NCBI GenBank assembly: GCA_024231975.1
Contig: JAAEQB010000078.1
Coordinates: 1-64,000 of the forward strand
Reading direction: 5' to 3'
DNA from: Allobosea sp.
GTDB lineage: Bacteria > Pseudomonadota > Alphaproteobacteria > Rhizobiales > Beijerinckiaceae
DNA length: 64,000 nt
Positions 1 to 7,893 of the stretch are shown in pieces. Below the pieces are notes generated by a model. That model saw only the letters and a program-made list of their open reading frames with translations, had not been told where the DNA came from and searched no databases. The position numbers and the translations under genes are program-made. Positions within the stretch are counted from its first letter, which is position 1, and each line of letters begins with the position of its first letter.

Positions 1-381
1 CCGACCTGGTCGGCGGCGAAGCCCAACGTTCCCTTGAAGCGCAGTAGAGCGGCCCCGCCAGCGGCGGCGCCGTCTCGATGGCCGCTTTATAGGGGGACCC
101 CGCTCAGACTGTCAACACGCTTCTTGAAAGTTTTTCGACAAAACTGGATTTCGATTGGGAAGCGACGCGTTTTCAATGGCTTAGCTTTTAACCGGCAAAT
201 GGGCCCGGGCAAACCGGCCCTTTTCTCGGCCAGATTGCATCTATCGCCCTCCTGCTCCGCGCCAGCGCCAGCCGGCACGATCGGCCTGCTCCGGCCTTGT
301 TCGCCGCGCTCCGCGTGCGCATACCCAATCATGATGGGCGTTCCGGCCCATGGTCCTGCCCGTCACGGAGCGGTTCGAGCG
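1..381. other. Gene-free left edge with outward promoter
   Basis: No convincing coding sequence is seen here. An open frame runs into the ornithine cyclodeaminase gene from the left, but its residues do not resemble a protein and the family N-terminus begins at 382. The only clear signal is the minus-strand promoter at 87-115, which fires out of the window. The stretch 180-330 shows nothing recognisable. Confidence 0.6.
87..115 (-). promoter_or_regulatory. Strong sigma70/rrn-like promoter reading left
   Basis: On the minus strand TTGACA (115-110) is followed after exactly 17 bases by CTATAA (92-87). A perfect -35 with a CTATAA -10 and a G/C-rich spacer is the form typical of rRNA and other strong housekeeping promoters in Hyphomicrobiales. 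Transcription would start near 79 and leave the window. The transcribed gene lies outside, so the rRNA assignment is only an inference. Confidence 0.55.
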
Positions 382-1350
382 ATGAGCAATTCCCTCCTCT
401 ATCTCTCGCACAAGGACGTCGCGGCCTGTGCCCTATCCCCGCGCGAGGCGCGCGAGGCCGTGCTGCGTGCCTTCCGTGATCATGCCGCCGGACGAAACCG
501 CAGCCTGCCGAAGAGCGCGCTCGCGCTCGGACCCGGCCATGCCTTTCAGGCGATGACGGCAGCATCCGAGGCGCAAGCGATCGCCACGGTGAAATGGGTC
601 GCTTCCGCGCCATCGCAGCCGGGCGGCAGTGTGCCGAGCGTGAGCGCGCTGATCTGCGTCAGCGACTATGCCACCGGTGCCCCACTCGCCATCCTCGACG
701 GCGACGAGATCACGCTGGTCCGGACTGCGGCGATGTCGGCCGCTGCGGCCTCGCTACTCGCGCCGCCGGATGCGCGCATGATCGGCTTCGTCGGCTGCGG
801 CCTGCAGGCTCATGCCCACCTCGCCGCGCTCCATGATCTCTATCCCGGCCTTTCGACCGCACTGATGCTGAGCCGCAGCCGCGGTTCGGCTGAACGCCTG
901 GCCGAGGCTGCCGCGGCGCGGGGCCTCGCCACCGAGATCGTCGGCGATGCCGATGCGCTCCTTGCCCGAGCCGATCTCGTCATCTCGATGGTTCCCGCAG
1001 CACCGGGCTTGCGCCCCTTCCTCGATGCCGGGCGGATGAAGCCCGCCGCCTTTGCCGCCGCCGTCGATACCGGCCGCAGCTGGCTGCCGGAGGCCCTACC
1101 CGCCTTCGATATCCTGGTCACCGACAGCCTCGCCCAGTCGCAGGCGCCCTATGATGTCGATGGGCAGCCGGTGACGAGCGTCCGCTTCGGCCATGACCTC
1201 GCCGCGCTTTCGCAGACGCCGCTCGCCGAGGCCGGGACGAAGCGCTCGCTGTTCTGCTTCCGTGGCTTTGCGCTGGCCGATCTCGCGCTCGCGCATCTCG
1301 TCCTGGAGAAGGCGCGGACCGCCGGCATCGGAACCCTCCTGCCGCGATAG
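382..1350 (+). CDS. Ornithine cyclodeaminase / mu-crystallin family protein
   Basis: A 322-aa cytoplasmic NAD(P)-binding protein of the ornithine cyclodeaminase/mu-crystallin fold. The segment LDGDEITLVRTAA followed by the dinucleotide-binding GFVGCGLQAHAHL is the family hallmark. Members reduce ketimines, deaminate ornithine or act as alanine/opine-type dehydrogenases, so the substrate cannot be read from sequence. The ATG at 382 is preferred because the family N-terminus starts there and a GGAG lies at 367-370; upstream residues look non-coding. The next gene, a ThDP enzyme, starts 84 bp downstream on the same strand, so a small catabolic unit with it and the aldehyde dehydrogenase is plausible. 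Confidence 0.85.
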   Translation: MSNSLLYLSHKDVAACALSPREAREAVLRAFRDHAAGRNRSLPKSALALGPGHAFQAMTAASEAQAIATVKWVASAPSQPGGSVPSVSALICVSDYATGAPLAILDGDEITLVRTAAMSAAAASLLAPPDARMIGFVGCGLQAHAHLAALHDLYPGLSTALMLSRSRGSAERLAEAAAARGLATEIVGDADALLARADLVISMVPAAPGLRPFLDAGRMKPAAFAAAVDTGRSWLPEALPAFDILVTDSLAQSQAPYDVDGQPVTSVRFGHDLAALSQTPLAEAGTKRSLFCFRGFALADLALAHLVLEKARTAGIGTLLPR

Positions 1351-1434
1351 CAACCCTGCCATGCGCCGGCTTTCCCTTCGCGCATCGGAGGCCTACCTTT
1401 CCCGGTATCGCAGCGGTCCGGATAGGCGAAGACG

Positions 1435-3090
1435 ATGACGAAGGGTTCCGATCTCCTGGTGGCAGCGCTCGAGAACGAGGGCGTCGAGCGCATCTTCGGC
1501 GTTCCCGGCGAAGAGAATCTCGACGTCGTCGAGTCGCTCCGGACCTCGAAGATCGAGCTCGTCCTGACCCGGCACGAGCAGGCCGCCGCCTTCATGGCGG
1601 CGACGCATGGCCGGCTGACCGGGCGTCCCGGCGTCTGCATCGCGACGCTCGGGCCGGGCGCGCTGAATTTTTCGACGGGGGCGGCCTATGCCCATCTCGG
1701 CGCCATGCCGATGATCCTGATCACCGGGCAGAAGGCGATCATGAGCGCCAAGCAGGCGCGCTTCCAGATCGTCGACGTCGTCGCCTCGATGAAGCCGCTG
1801 ACCAAGATGACCCGGCAGATCGTCAGCGGCGCCAGCATCCCGGCGGTGGTGCGCGATGCCTTCCGCGTCGCGATGGAGGAGCGACCGGGGCCGGTACATC
1901 TCGAATTGCCGGAGGATATCGCCGGCGAGGAGGTTGCCGACGTGCCGCTGATCCCGGTGCATCCGCTGGAACAGCCGGTGGCGGACCCGCGGGCGATCGC
2001 CCGCGCCGCCGAGATGATCCTCGCGGCCAAGCGGCCGCTGGTGATGATCGGCGCGGCCGGCAACCGGCCGCGGCTGGTCGAGCCGCTTTCCGACTTCGTA
2101 CGGCGGGTGAAGCTGCCCTTCTTCAACACCCAGATGGGCAAAGGCGCCGTCACCGGCGGCTCGAACCTCTATATGGGCACGGCCGCCCTGTCCGAGGGCG
2201 ACTATGTCCACCAGGCGGTCGAGCGGGCCGACCTGATCATCGCGATCGGCCACGACACGATCGAGAAGCCGCCCTTCCTGATGAAGAGCGCCGGCGGGCC
2301 GAAGGTGATCCATGTCGGCTACCAGTCGGCGACGGTCGAGCAGGTCTACCACCCCGACGCCGAGGTGATCGGCGACATCGGCGCGACCGTCGCTGCCCTG
2401 GCGGAGCGGCTCGGTGGCAGGCTCGAGGCCGACCCGGTCATGCTGGAGCTGCGCCAGAAGATCCTCGCGCATCTCAACGACCGCTCCGAGGAAGACCGCT
2501 TCCCGATCACGCCGCAGCGCATCGTCCATGACATCCGCGCGGTGATGCCGGAGGACGGCATGGTCTGCCTCGACAACGGCATGTACAAGATCTGGTTCGC
2601 GCGGAACTACCGCACCCATGTCGCCAACACGCTGCTGCTCGACAATGCGCTGGCGACGATGGGCGCCGGCCTGCCCTCGGCGATGATGGCGGCGATGCTG
2701 CATCCCAAGCGCCGGGTGATGGCGGTCTGCGGCGATGGCGGCTTCATGATGAACAGCCAGGAGATGGAGACCGCCGTCCGGCTCGGCCTCAACCTCGTCG
2801 TCGTCGTCCTCAACGACAGCGCCTATGGCATGATCCGCTGGAAGCAGGCGGTCGACGGCTTCCAGGATTACGGCATGAGCTTCGGCAATCCCGATTTCGT
2901 TGCCTATGCCAAGGCCTATGGCGCCAAGGGCTCGCGCGTCGGCTCGGCGGCCGAGCTGGTGCCGACGCTGGAAGCAGCCTTCAAGGGCGGCGGCGTCCAT
3001 CTCGTCGAGGTGCCGATCGACTATTCCGAGAACACCCGCGTGCTCGTCGAGGAGCTGCGCAACAAGACGCCGGATATCGAGCTGGCCTGA
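1435..3090 (+). CDS. ThDP-dependent acetolactate synthase-like enzyme
   Basis: A 551-aa protein with the three-domain layout of acetolactate synthase and related thiamine-diphosphate enzymes: N-terminal pyrimidine-binding domain with the catalytic Glu48 in RHEQAAAF, central domain, and C-terminal diphosphate domain with the GDGG...ND metal/ThDP motif from about residue 433. The family joins an activated aldehyde from a 2-oxoacid to a second carbonyl, or simply decarboxylates. No small regulatory subunit (IlvN) lies next to it, and an aldehyde dehydrogenase follows, so a catabolic role, with the dehydrogenase oxidising an aldehyde product, is more likely than branched-chain biosynthesis. That is an inference from context. 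Confidence 0.85.
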   Translation: MTKGSDLLVAALENEGVERIFGVPGEENLDVVESLRTSKIELVLTRHEQAAAFMAATHGRLTGRPGVCIATLGPGALNFSTGAAYAHLGAMPMILITGQKAIMSAKQARFQIVDVVASMKPLTKMTRQIVSGASIPAVVRDAFRVAMEERPGPVHLELPEDIAGEEVADVPLIPVHPLEQPVADPRAIARAAEMILAAKRPLVMIGAAGNRPRLVEPLSDFVRRVKLPFFNTQMGKGAVTGGSNLYMGTAALSEGDYVHQAVERADLIIAIGHDTIEKPPFLMKSAGGPKVIHVGYQSATVEQVYHPDAEVIGDIGATVAALAERLGGRLEADPVMLELRQKILAHLNDRSEEDRFPITPQRIVHDIRAVMPEDGMVCLDNGMYKIWFARNYRTHVANTLLLDNALATMGAGLPSAMMAAMLHPKRRVMAVCGDGGFMMNSQEMETAVRLGLNLVVVVLNDSAYGMIRWKQAVDGFQDYGMSFGNPDFVAYAKAYGAKGSRVGSAAELVPTLEAAFKGGGVHLVEVPIDYSENTRVLVEELRNKTPDIELA

Positions 3091-3240
3091 TCCAGCCGCT
3101 GCGTTCAACCGGGAAGACTCTGGTCATCTCGGACGGAGCGCAGCGCAGATCCGTGATCCATTCCGGAGCTTTTCCGAAGGAGGTTCCGGAATGGGTCCCG
3201 GGTCTCCCTTCGGTCGCCCGGGACGACACGCGTTTGGTTC
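3091..3240. repeat. Intergenic palindromic element
   Basis: The gap between the ThDP enzyme and the aldehyde dehydrogenase contains nested inverted repeats: CCATTCCGGA (3158-3167) pairs with TCCGGAATGG (3185-3194), followed by GTCCCGGG...CCCGGGAC around 3195-3224. Such GC-rich palindromic intergenic elements are common in Hyphomicrobiales genomes. It precedes a clean ribosome-binding site, so it may act as an RNA hairpin within the transcript. Confidence 0.5.
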
Positions 3241-3284
3241 TCGCGCCAGAACCCGTTGGTACAGGAACCGCCAAGGAGACGACG

Positions 3285-4667
3285 ATGCTGACAGTGGTCC
3301 AAGCCTATGATCGCGCGCCGATCGAGGAGATCACCACCGACGATGCCGCGGCGCTCGAAGCCAAGCTCGCGGCGGCCGACAAGGTCTTCCGCGACCGCGG
3401 CAATTGGTTGAAAACCCACGAGCGCATCACGATCCTGCGCAAGCTGGCCGAGCTATTGTCGGCCAAGCGCGACCATTTCGCCCGCCAGATCGCGCGCGAA
3501 GGCGGCAAGCCGCTGACCGACGCGATCATCGAAACCACCCGCGCCATCGACGGCATTCACAACGCCGCCGACGAGCTCAGAAATTTCGGCGGACGCGAGA
3601 TCCCGATGGGACTGACGCCGGCGGCCGTGAACCGCTGGGCCTTCACCACCAAGGAGCCGATCGGCATCGTCGCAGCGATCTCGGCCTTCAACCACCCGCT
3701 CAACCTGATCGTCCACCAGGTCGCGCCGGCGATCGCCGTCGGCTGCCCGGTGATCATCAAGCCGGCGAGCACGACGCCCTTGTGCTGCCGCGACTTCGTC
3801 GCGCTGGTGCACGAGGCCGGGCTGCCGGAGGCCTGGTGCCAGATGTTCATGCCGGGGACCAACGAGCTCGCCGAAAAGCTCGTCACCGACAAGCGCATCG
3901 CCTTCCTCAGCTTCATCGGCTCGGCCAAGGTCGGCTGGTACCTGCACTCCAAGCTGGCACATGGCGCGCGCTCGGCGCTGGAGCATGGCGGAGCCGCGCC
4001 GGCGATCGTCGACCGCAGCGCCGATCTCGACCGGATCATCGAGCCGCTGGTCAAGGGCGGCTACTACCATGCCGGCCAGGTCTGCGTCTCGACGCAGCGC
4101 ATCTATGTGCATGAGGCGATCGCCGACGCCTTCACCGAGCGGCTGGTGGCGCGTGTCGCCAAACTGCGCACCGGCGATCCCACGCTGAAGGAGACCGAGG
4201 TCGGCCCGCTGATCCTGCCCAAGGAGGCCGACCGGGTCGCAAGCTGGATCGACGAAGCCGTGAAGGGCGGAGCCAAGCTCGCGCTCGGCGGCAAGCGCCT
4301 GTCAGAGACGACGCTGGAGCCGGCCGTGCTGCTCGACCCGGCTGTCGACGCCAAGGTCTCGCAGCTCGAGGTCTTCGGCCCGCTGGTCTGCGTCTATCGC
4401 TACAGCAAGCTCGAAGAGGCTATCGCCCGGGCCAATTCGCTCAATGTCGCCTTCCAGGGCAGCGTCTTCGCTAGGGATATCGACGTCGCCCTGCATGTCG
4501 CCGAGCGGCTCGACGCTTCGGCGGTGATGGTCAACGACCCCACCGCCTTCCGCACCGACTGGATGCCCTTCGCCGGCCGCAAGGAATCCGGCTACGGCAC
4601 CGGCGGCATCCCCTACACCATGCGTGACATGACGCAGGAGAAGATGATCCTGCTGAACCGGCGTTGA
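3285..4667 (+). CDS. NAD(P)-dependent aldehyde dehydrogenase
   Basis: A 460-aa aldehyde dehydrogenase superfamily member, cytoplasmic. The catalytic Cys267 lies in AGQVCVSTQ and the general-base Glu near residue 233 in LEHGGAAP; the cofactor-fold segments around AAISAFNHPLN and FIGSAKVG are also present. The protein is slightly shorter than the usual 480-500 residues because the N-terminus is brief. The start at 3285 has a strong AAGGAG at 3273-3278; a longer open frame upstream runs through the palindromic repeat and is not family-like. The substrate is unknown; pairing with the preceding ThDP enzyme suggests oxidation of an aldehyde made or released by it. Confidence 0.88.
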   Translation: MLTVVQAYDRAPIEEITTDDAAALEAKLAAADKVFRDRGNWLKTHERITILRKLAELLSAKRDHFARQIAREGGKPLTDAIIETTRAIDGIHNAADELRNFGGREIPMGLTPAAVNRWAFTTKEPIGIVAAISAFNHPLNLIVHQVAPAIAVGCPVIIKPASTTPLCCRDFVALVHEAGLPEAWCQMFMPGTNELAEKLVTDKRIAFLSFIGSAKVGWYLHSKLAHGARSALEHGGAAPAIVDRSADLDRIIEPLVKGGYYHAGQVCVSTQRIYVHEAIADAFTERLVARVAKLRTGDPTLKETEVGPLILPKEADRVASWIDEAVKGGAKLALGGKRLSETTLEPAVLLDPAVDAKVSQLEVFGPLVCVYRYSKLEEAIARANSLNVAFQGSVFARDIDVALHVAERLDASAVMVNDPTAFRTDWMPFAGRKESGYGTGGIPYTMRDMTQEKMILLNRR

Positions 4668-4689
4668 GGCGGCATCAGCTCGGAGCTTC

Positions 4690-4840
4690 GCCGTCTTTCC
4701 GGGGCAGGCCGAAGGCCTGAGCCCGGAACCCAGAACCGATGCCCGTTCCGGATAACTCCGCCGGTCCTCGCGCTTTTCCGATCGAGCGCATCGGCTCTGG
4801 GTTCCGGGCTCTTCGCTTCGCGAAGCCCCGGAATGACGGT
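4690..4840. repeat. Long imperfect intergenic palindrome
   Basis: Between the convergent aldehyde dehydrogenase and SCO1 genes, a 23-base arm at 4719-4741 (starting GAGCCCGGAACCC) pairs with 4789-4811 (ending GGGTTCCGGGCTC) with a single mismatch. Outer arms TTCCGGGGC near 4697 and GCCCCGGAA near 4824 extend the symmetry. It may serve as a bidirectional terminator for the two genes; the length and symmetry fit a mobile palindromic repeat family. Confidence 0.6.
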
Positions 4841-4842
4841 CG

Positions 4843-5502
4843 TCACTGCTTGAGCAGCAGCCTGACCTTCGCCAGCGCCGAGTCCTGCTCCTCATGATAG
4901 TCGATCAGGCTGCGGAAACGACCTTCCGCATCCATCAGATAGACCGACGCGGTGTGGTCCATGGTGTAGCCGTCCTGCGTCGGGATGCGCTTGGCATAGG
5001 CCTTGAAGGCCTTCAGCGCCGCATCGACCTCGGCCTGCGTGCCGGAGAGCCCGACGATGCGTTGATCGAAGGATTGCAGATAGAGCGAAAGCTGCGCCGG
5101 CGTGTCGCGCTCGGGATCGACGCTGACGAAGAGCACATTCAGCTTGTCGGCCTCGGCGCCGAGCTTGCCGAGCAAGGTCGTGAGCTCGAACAGCGTGGTC
5201 GGGCAGACCTCGGGACAATGGGTGAAGCCGAAGAAGACCAGCGTCGGCTTGCCGAGATAATCGGCCTGCGAGACCTTGCGGCCGGTATGGTCGGTCGAGG
5301 TGAAGGCACCGCCGACATCCGCCAGCGGGGTCGATACGGCCGCGCCTGAGACTGGCCGACCGGGGCCGTCGACCCGCCACCAGCCGAGCGTGACCGCGGC
5401 GGCGGCGAAGGCCACGAGAACAACAGCGCCCCAGGCGCCGTAACGGATGATCTTGAGGATCGGCATGCGCTTTTGTCTGGCCGCCGGCTTGGCCGGCGTC
5501 AA
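4843..5502 (-). CDS. SCO1/SenC family copper-dependent assembly protein
   Basis: A membrane-anchored thioredoxin-fold protein of the SCO1/SenC family, which delivers copper to the CuA centre of cytochrome oxidase or acts as a thiol reductase in the periplasm. Visible features: one transmembrane helix at about residues 18-42, the CPEVC motif (Cys96, Cys100) and a distal His in TMDHTAS, together the Cu ligands of the family. The 219-aa frame starts with TTG at 5502 inside a TTGA overlap with the stop of the upstream L,D-transpeptidase gene; an ATG at 5466 would give 207 aa and keeps the anchor. Neither start has a strong Shine-Dalgarno sequence. The upstream overlap argues for co-transcription. 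Confidence 0.88.
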   Translation of the reverse strand: MTPAKPAARQKRMPILKIIRYGAWGAVVLVAFAAAAVTLGWWRVDGPGRPVSGAAVSTPLADVGGAFTSTDHTGRKVSQADYLGKPTLVFFGFTHCPEVCPTTLFELTTLLGKLGAEADKLNVLFVSVDPERDTPAQLSLYLQSFDQRIVGLSGTQAEVDAALKAFKAYAKRIPTQDGYTMDHTASVYLMDAEGRFRSLIDYHEEQDSALAKVRLLLKQ

Positions 5503-6560
5503 CGCGACAAGATCGACCCGGTCGCCGATGCCTGCTGCGGCTCATCGTCGCCGCCGGCGCCATAGGGATCGGCCAGAGCCGCCTGCGGCTGGCTGATCTC
5601 GACCTTGCCGGCGACCATGGTCTGCATCCGCTCCGGCCCGATATTGCGCAGGATCTTGCGGAAGCTCTGGTGCATGCCGCCGTCCATCAGCGCATAGCTC
5701 ATCGCCGGTGTACTGCCGGAGAGCTCGGCAAGACGCGCTTCGTCGCGGGCGCTGCGGGCCGAGACCAGCGAGGCGACCTCCGGATCGGTCTCGTAGGCCG
5801 GGCACGGCGCGCCCGGCACGAAAGCCGAGGCATCGCCGGCCGGGTTGAAAATATAGCGGCCGCCGCAGGTCGCCAGCTTCGGCGGCTGGCGGGTCGCCTC
5901 GAAATGATCCGAGCCTTCCTTGAGATTGCGCCAGAAGGCGATGTTCGGATTGCTGCGATGGCGCGCCATGTTCTCGGGCGTCATCCGGAAGGGGAAGGCC
6001 TGGACCTGGAAGCTGCGCTGACCGCCCGCGAACGCCTCGCGCGCCAGCCCGTAGATCTCGGTGACGCCGTCATCGGTCATCGCATAGCAACCGGCCGAGG
6101 TGCAGGCGCCATGGATCATCAAGGCCGAGCCGGTATAGCCCTGCGCCTTCTCCAGCGCATTGGGATAGCCGAGATTATAGGACAGGTAGAACTGCGACCT
6201 CGGATTCATCAGCTCGGGCGTCACCGTATAGAAGCCCTCCGGCGCCTGCCGGTCGCCCTCGCGCTTCTTCGGACCGAGCTGGCCGGACCAGCGGCACATC
6301 GGATAGGTCTTGAGCAGGGCATACCGACCGGAGCGGTCGCGCTTCCAGACCTCGAGCTCGCTCTCCTTCTTATAGAGGCGCACGACGATCGGGTCGGCCT
6401 GGCTCATGCCCTTATTCGACATCTGCGAGACGAGTGCAGCCGGCAGCGGCTGGTTGCCACGGCCATCACCCTCCATCCCGACACAGGACGAGAGCGCAAT
6501 GGCGGCGGCACCGAGTAGCGCGAAGCGCCGGAGACGCTGGAAGAGCGAGCGATCGGACAT
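5499..6560 (-). CDS. L,D-transpeptidase family lipoprotein
   Basis: A 353-aa YkuD-type L,D-transpeptidase, which cross-links meso-diaminopimelate residues of peptidoglycan or anchors proteins to it. The catalytic signature is HGACTSAGC with His150 and Cys158. The N-terminus is a lipoprotein signal with a lipobox ending in LSSC (Cys26), so the enzyme should be tethered in the periplasm. The region after about residue 210 is longer than a minimal catalytic domain, and its low-complexity tail (QASATGSILSR) has no known role. It shares its start region with the divergent DsbA-like gene and overlaps the SCO1 gene downstream. Confidence 0.85.
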   Translation of the reverse strand: MSDRSLFQRLRRFALLGAAAIALSSCVGMEGDGRGNQPLPAALVSQMSNKGMSQADPIVVRLYKKESELEVWKRDRSGRYALLKTYPMCRWSGQLGPKKREGDRQAPEGFYTVTPELMNPRSQFYLSYNLGYPNALEKAQGYTGSALMIHGACTSAGCYAMTDDGVTEIYGLAREAFAGGQRSFQVQAFPFRMTPENMARHRSNPNIAFWRNLKEGSDHFEATRQPPKLATCGGRYIFNPAGDASAFVPGAPCPAYETDPEVASLVSARSARDEARLAELSGSTPAMSYALMDGGMHQSFRKILRNIGPERMQTMVAGKVEISQPQAALADPYGAGGDDEPQQASATGSILSR

Positions 6561-6604
6561 GGCTAAAATTATCGGCGTCTGGCGCTAACGACTGGTGAAC
6601 AGGC

Positions 6605-6648
6605 TTGAACCTGCGCGACCCTGCAACCTCAGGCCAGTCGAGGTTCAA
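6605..6648. promoter_or_regulatory. Inverted repeat in divergent promoter region
   Basis: TTGAACCT (6605-6612) and AGGTTCAA (6641-6648) are perfect 8-base inverted arms between the divergent L,D-transpeptidase and DsbA-like genes. Position fits an operator or a hairpin; no regulator could be assigned. Confidence 0.3.
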
Positions 6649-6749
6649 TTGACGTTTTCGTGAACGGCACCTCGCCTTCCCCGCGCCCTCACAGCTTGAA
6701 GCTCAAGTGGCTTCAGGTCGCAGAACGGCGGAGAAAGGGGAATCACGCC

Positions 6750-7373
6750 ATGCTCGACCGCCGCCTCGCTTTGCAATCCCTCGCCTTTGGCCTTGCCGGC
6801 TCGCTCTCCTTGCCGGCGCTCGCCCAGGCACCGACCGCCCTGCTCGACCCCGGCCCGCTGCCGGAAAAGGTCTTCGGCGCGGCGGAAGCGCCGGTGACGG
6901 TGATCGAATACGCCTCGCTCACCTGCCATCACTGCATGAATTTCCACATGAAGACCTGGCCGGAGCTGAAGGCGAAATATGTCGACACCGGCAAGGTGCG
7001 CTTCATCATTCGTGAATTCCCGCTCGATCCGCTGGCGATGGCCGGGTTCATGCTCGCCCGCTGCGCCGGCGAGGACAAATGGTACCCCGTCGTCGACATG
7101 TTCTACCGGACGCAAGAAGGCTGGGCCCATTCCGACAAGCCGCTCGACGGGCTGACCCAGGCGATGCGACAGGCCGGCATGGGCAAGGACGGCGTCGAGG
7201 CCTGCCTGAAGCGCGAGGACATCTATCAGGGCATCAAGCAGGTCTCCGAGCGCGCCAAGGGTTTTGGTGTCGAGTCGACACCGACCTTCTTCGTCAACGG
7301 CAAGAAGGAGGTCGGCGCGCTCTCGCTCGAGCAGTTCGACGCGATCCTGGCGCCGCTGCTGGCCGGGCGTTGA
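6750..7373 (+). CDS. DsbA-family thiol:disulfide oxidoreductase
   Basis: A 207-aa exported thioredoxin-fold protein. The active site is C59-H-H-C62 followed by the helical insertion typical of DsbA/DsbG-like proteins and a cis-proline loop (VESTPTFF). The N-terminus has a twin-arginine-like MLDRRLALQS followed by a hydrophobic stretch and an ALAQ cleavage site, so export by Tat or Sec is expected. The ATG at 6750 is supported by AAAGGGGA at 6734-6741; an upstream open frame is not signal-like. It likely oxidises or isomerises periplasmic proteins. It is divergent from the L,D-transpeptidase and SCO1 genes, forming a periplasmic maturation neighbourhood. Confidence 0.88.
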   Translation: MLDRRLALQSLAFGLAGSLSLPALAQAPTALLDPGPLPEKVFGAAEAPVTVIEYASLTCHHCMNFHMKTWPELKAKYVDTGKVRFIIREFPLDPLAMAGFMLARCAGEDKWYPVVDMFYRTQEGWAHSDKPLDGLTQAMRQAGMGKDGVEACLKREDIYQGIKQVSERAKGFGVESTPTFFVNGKKEVGALSLEQFDAILAPLLAGR

Positions 7374-7380
7374 CCTCGCC

Positions 7381-7545
7381 ATGACGAGATCGCGAAACCT
7401 TGCGCTGGCCGCATCCCTGGCTGCGCTGGCGATCCTGTTCTACGCCGTCACGCTGGTGCGGATGCGCGAGAGCGAGGATCGCCGGCATCTGGACGATCCC
7501 AAGGCGCATTCGGCGCCGGCAGAGCCGACCAGCCCGAAGCCCTGA
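7381..7545 (+). CDS. Small single-pass membrane protein (CoxF-like)
   Basis: A 54-aa protein starting 7 bases after the DsbA-like gene. It has a short basic N-terminus, one transmembrane helix (about residues 6-27, containing LAILFYAVTLVRM) and a charged tail. The pattern A-x-x-x-L-F-Y-x-V-T resembles small CoxF-type proteins of alphaproteobacterial cytochrome oxidase operons, though this is a weak, memory-based match. Tight spacing behind the thiol oxidoreductase and nearness to SCO1 would fit oxidase biogenesis. Confidence 0.55.
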   Translation: MTRSRNLALAASLAALAILFYAVTLVRMRESEDRRHLDDPKAHSAPAEPTSPKP

Positions 7546-7549
7546 AAGA

Positions 7550-7852
7550 TCAGGCCGAACGGCCGATGGCGCGCTTGGCCGTCTCGACCGCACCGGCGCA
7601 TTGCGGCGCGATCTCGACGAGCACGGCGTCCGGGCTCGCCGCCCCCGTCCAGAAGCGGACGACCTGGACGACAGCCCAGCCCGGATTCTCGCCGACGCGC
7701 GTCACGATCGTCGGCGCCGCAGCACGGGCGCAAGCCGCGACCTTCTCGGCACTGTCACGCGGAATGCCGAGCGCCCCGAGCTGGCGGGTGATGGCGCCCT
7801 GGATCGGATCGAGGATCAGGAGTGCGACCAAGGCGGCGATGAAGGATTCCAT
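7550..7852 (-). CDS. Hypothetical protein, 100 aa
   Basis: I do not recognise this protein. It begins with a hydrophobic stretch (MESFIAALVALLILDP) that could be a signal or anchor, followed by an alpha-helical alanine-rich region with two cysteines (AACARAAAP and PQCAG). The start is an ATG at 7852. It lies 41 bp downstream of the CDF transporter's stop on the same strand and converges with the small membrane protein gene, so it may be the last gene of the metal efflux operon. A periplasmic protein with one disulfide is possible. Confidence 0.5.
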   Translation of the reverse strand: MESFIAALVALLILDPIQGAITRQLGALGIPRDSAEKVAACARAAAPTIVTRVGENPGWAVVQVVRFWTGAASPDAVLVEIAPQCAGAVETAKRAIGRSA

Positions 7853-7893
7853 GTTCGGCTTTTCAGCTGTGCCCGTGTCGGAATTGCGGTGGC

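Noticed and set aside
1393..3108. 571-codon open frame on the minus strand
   Set aside because: It lies opposite the ThDP enzyme gene, is His/Arg/Asp-rich in the manner of reversed GC-rich codons and shows no domain.
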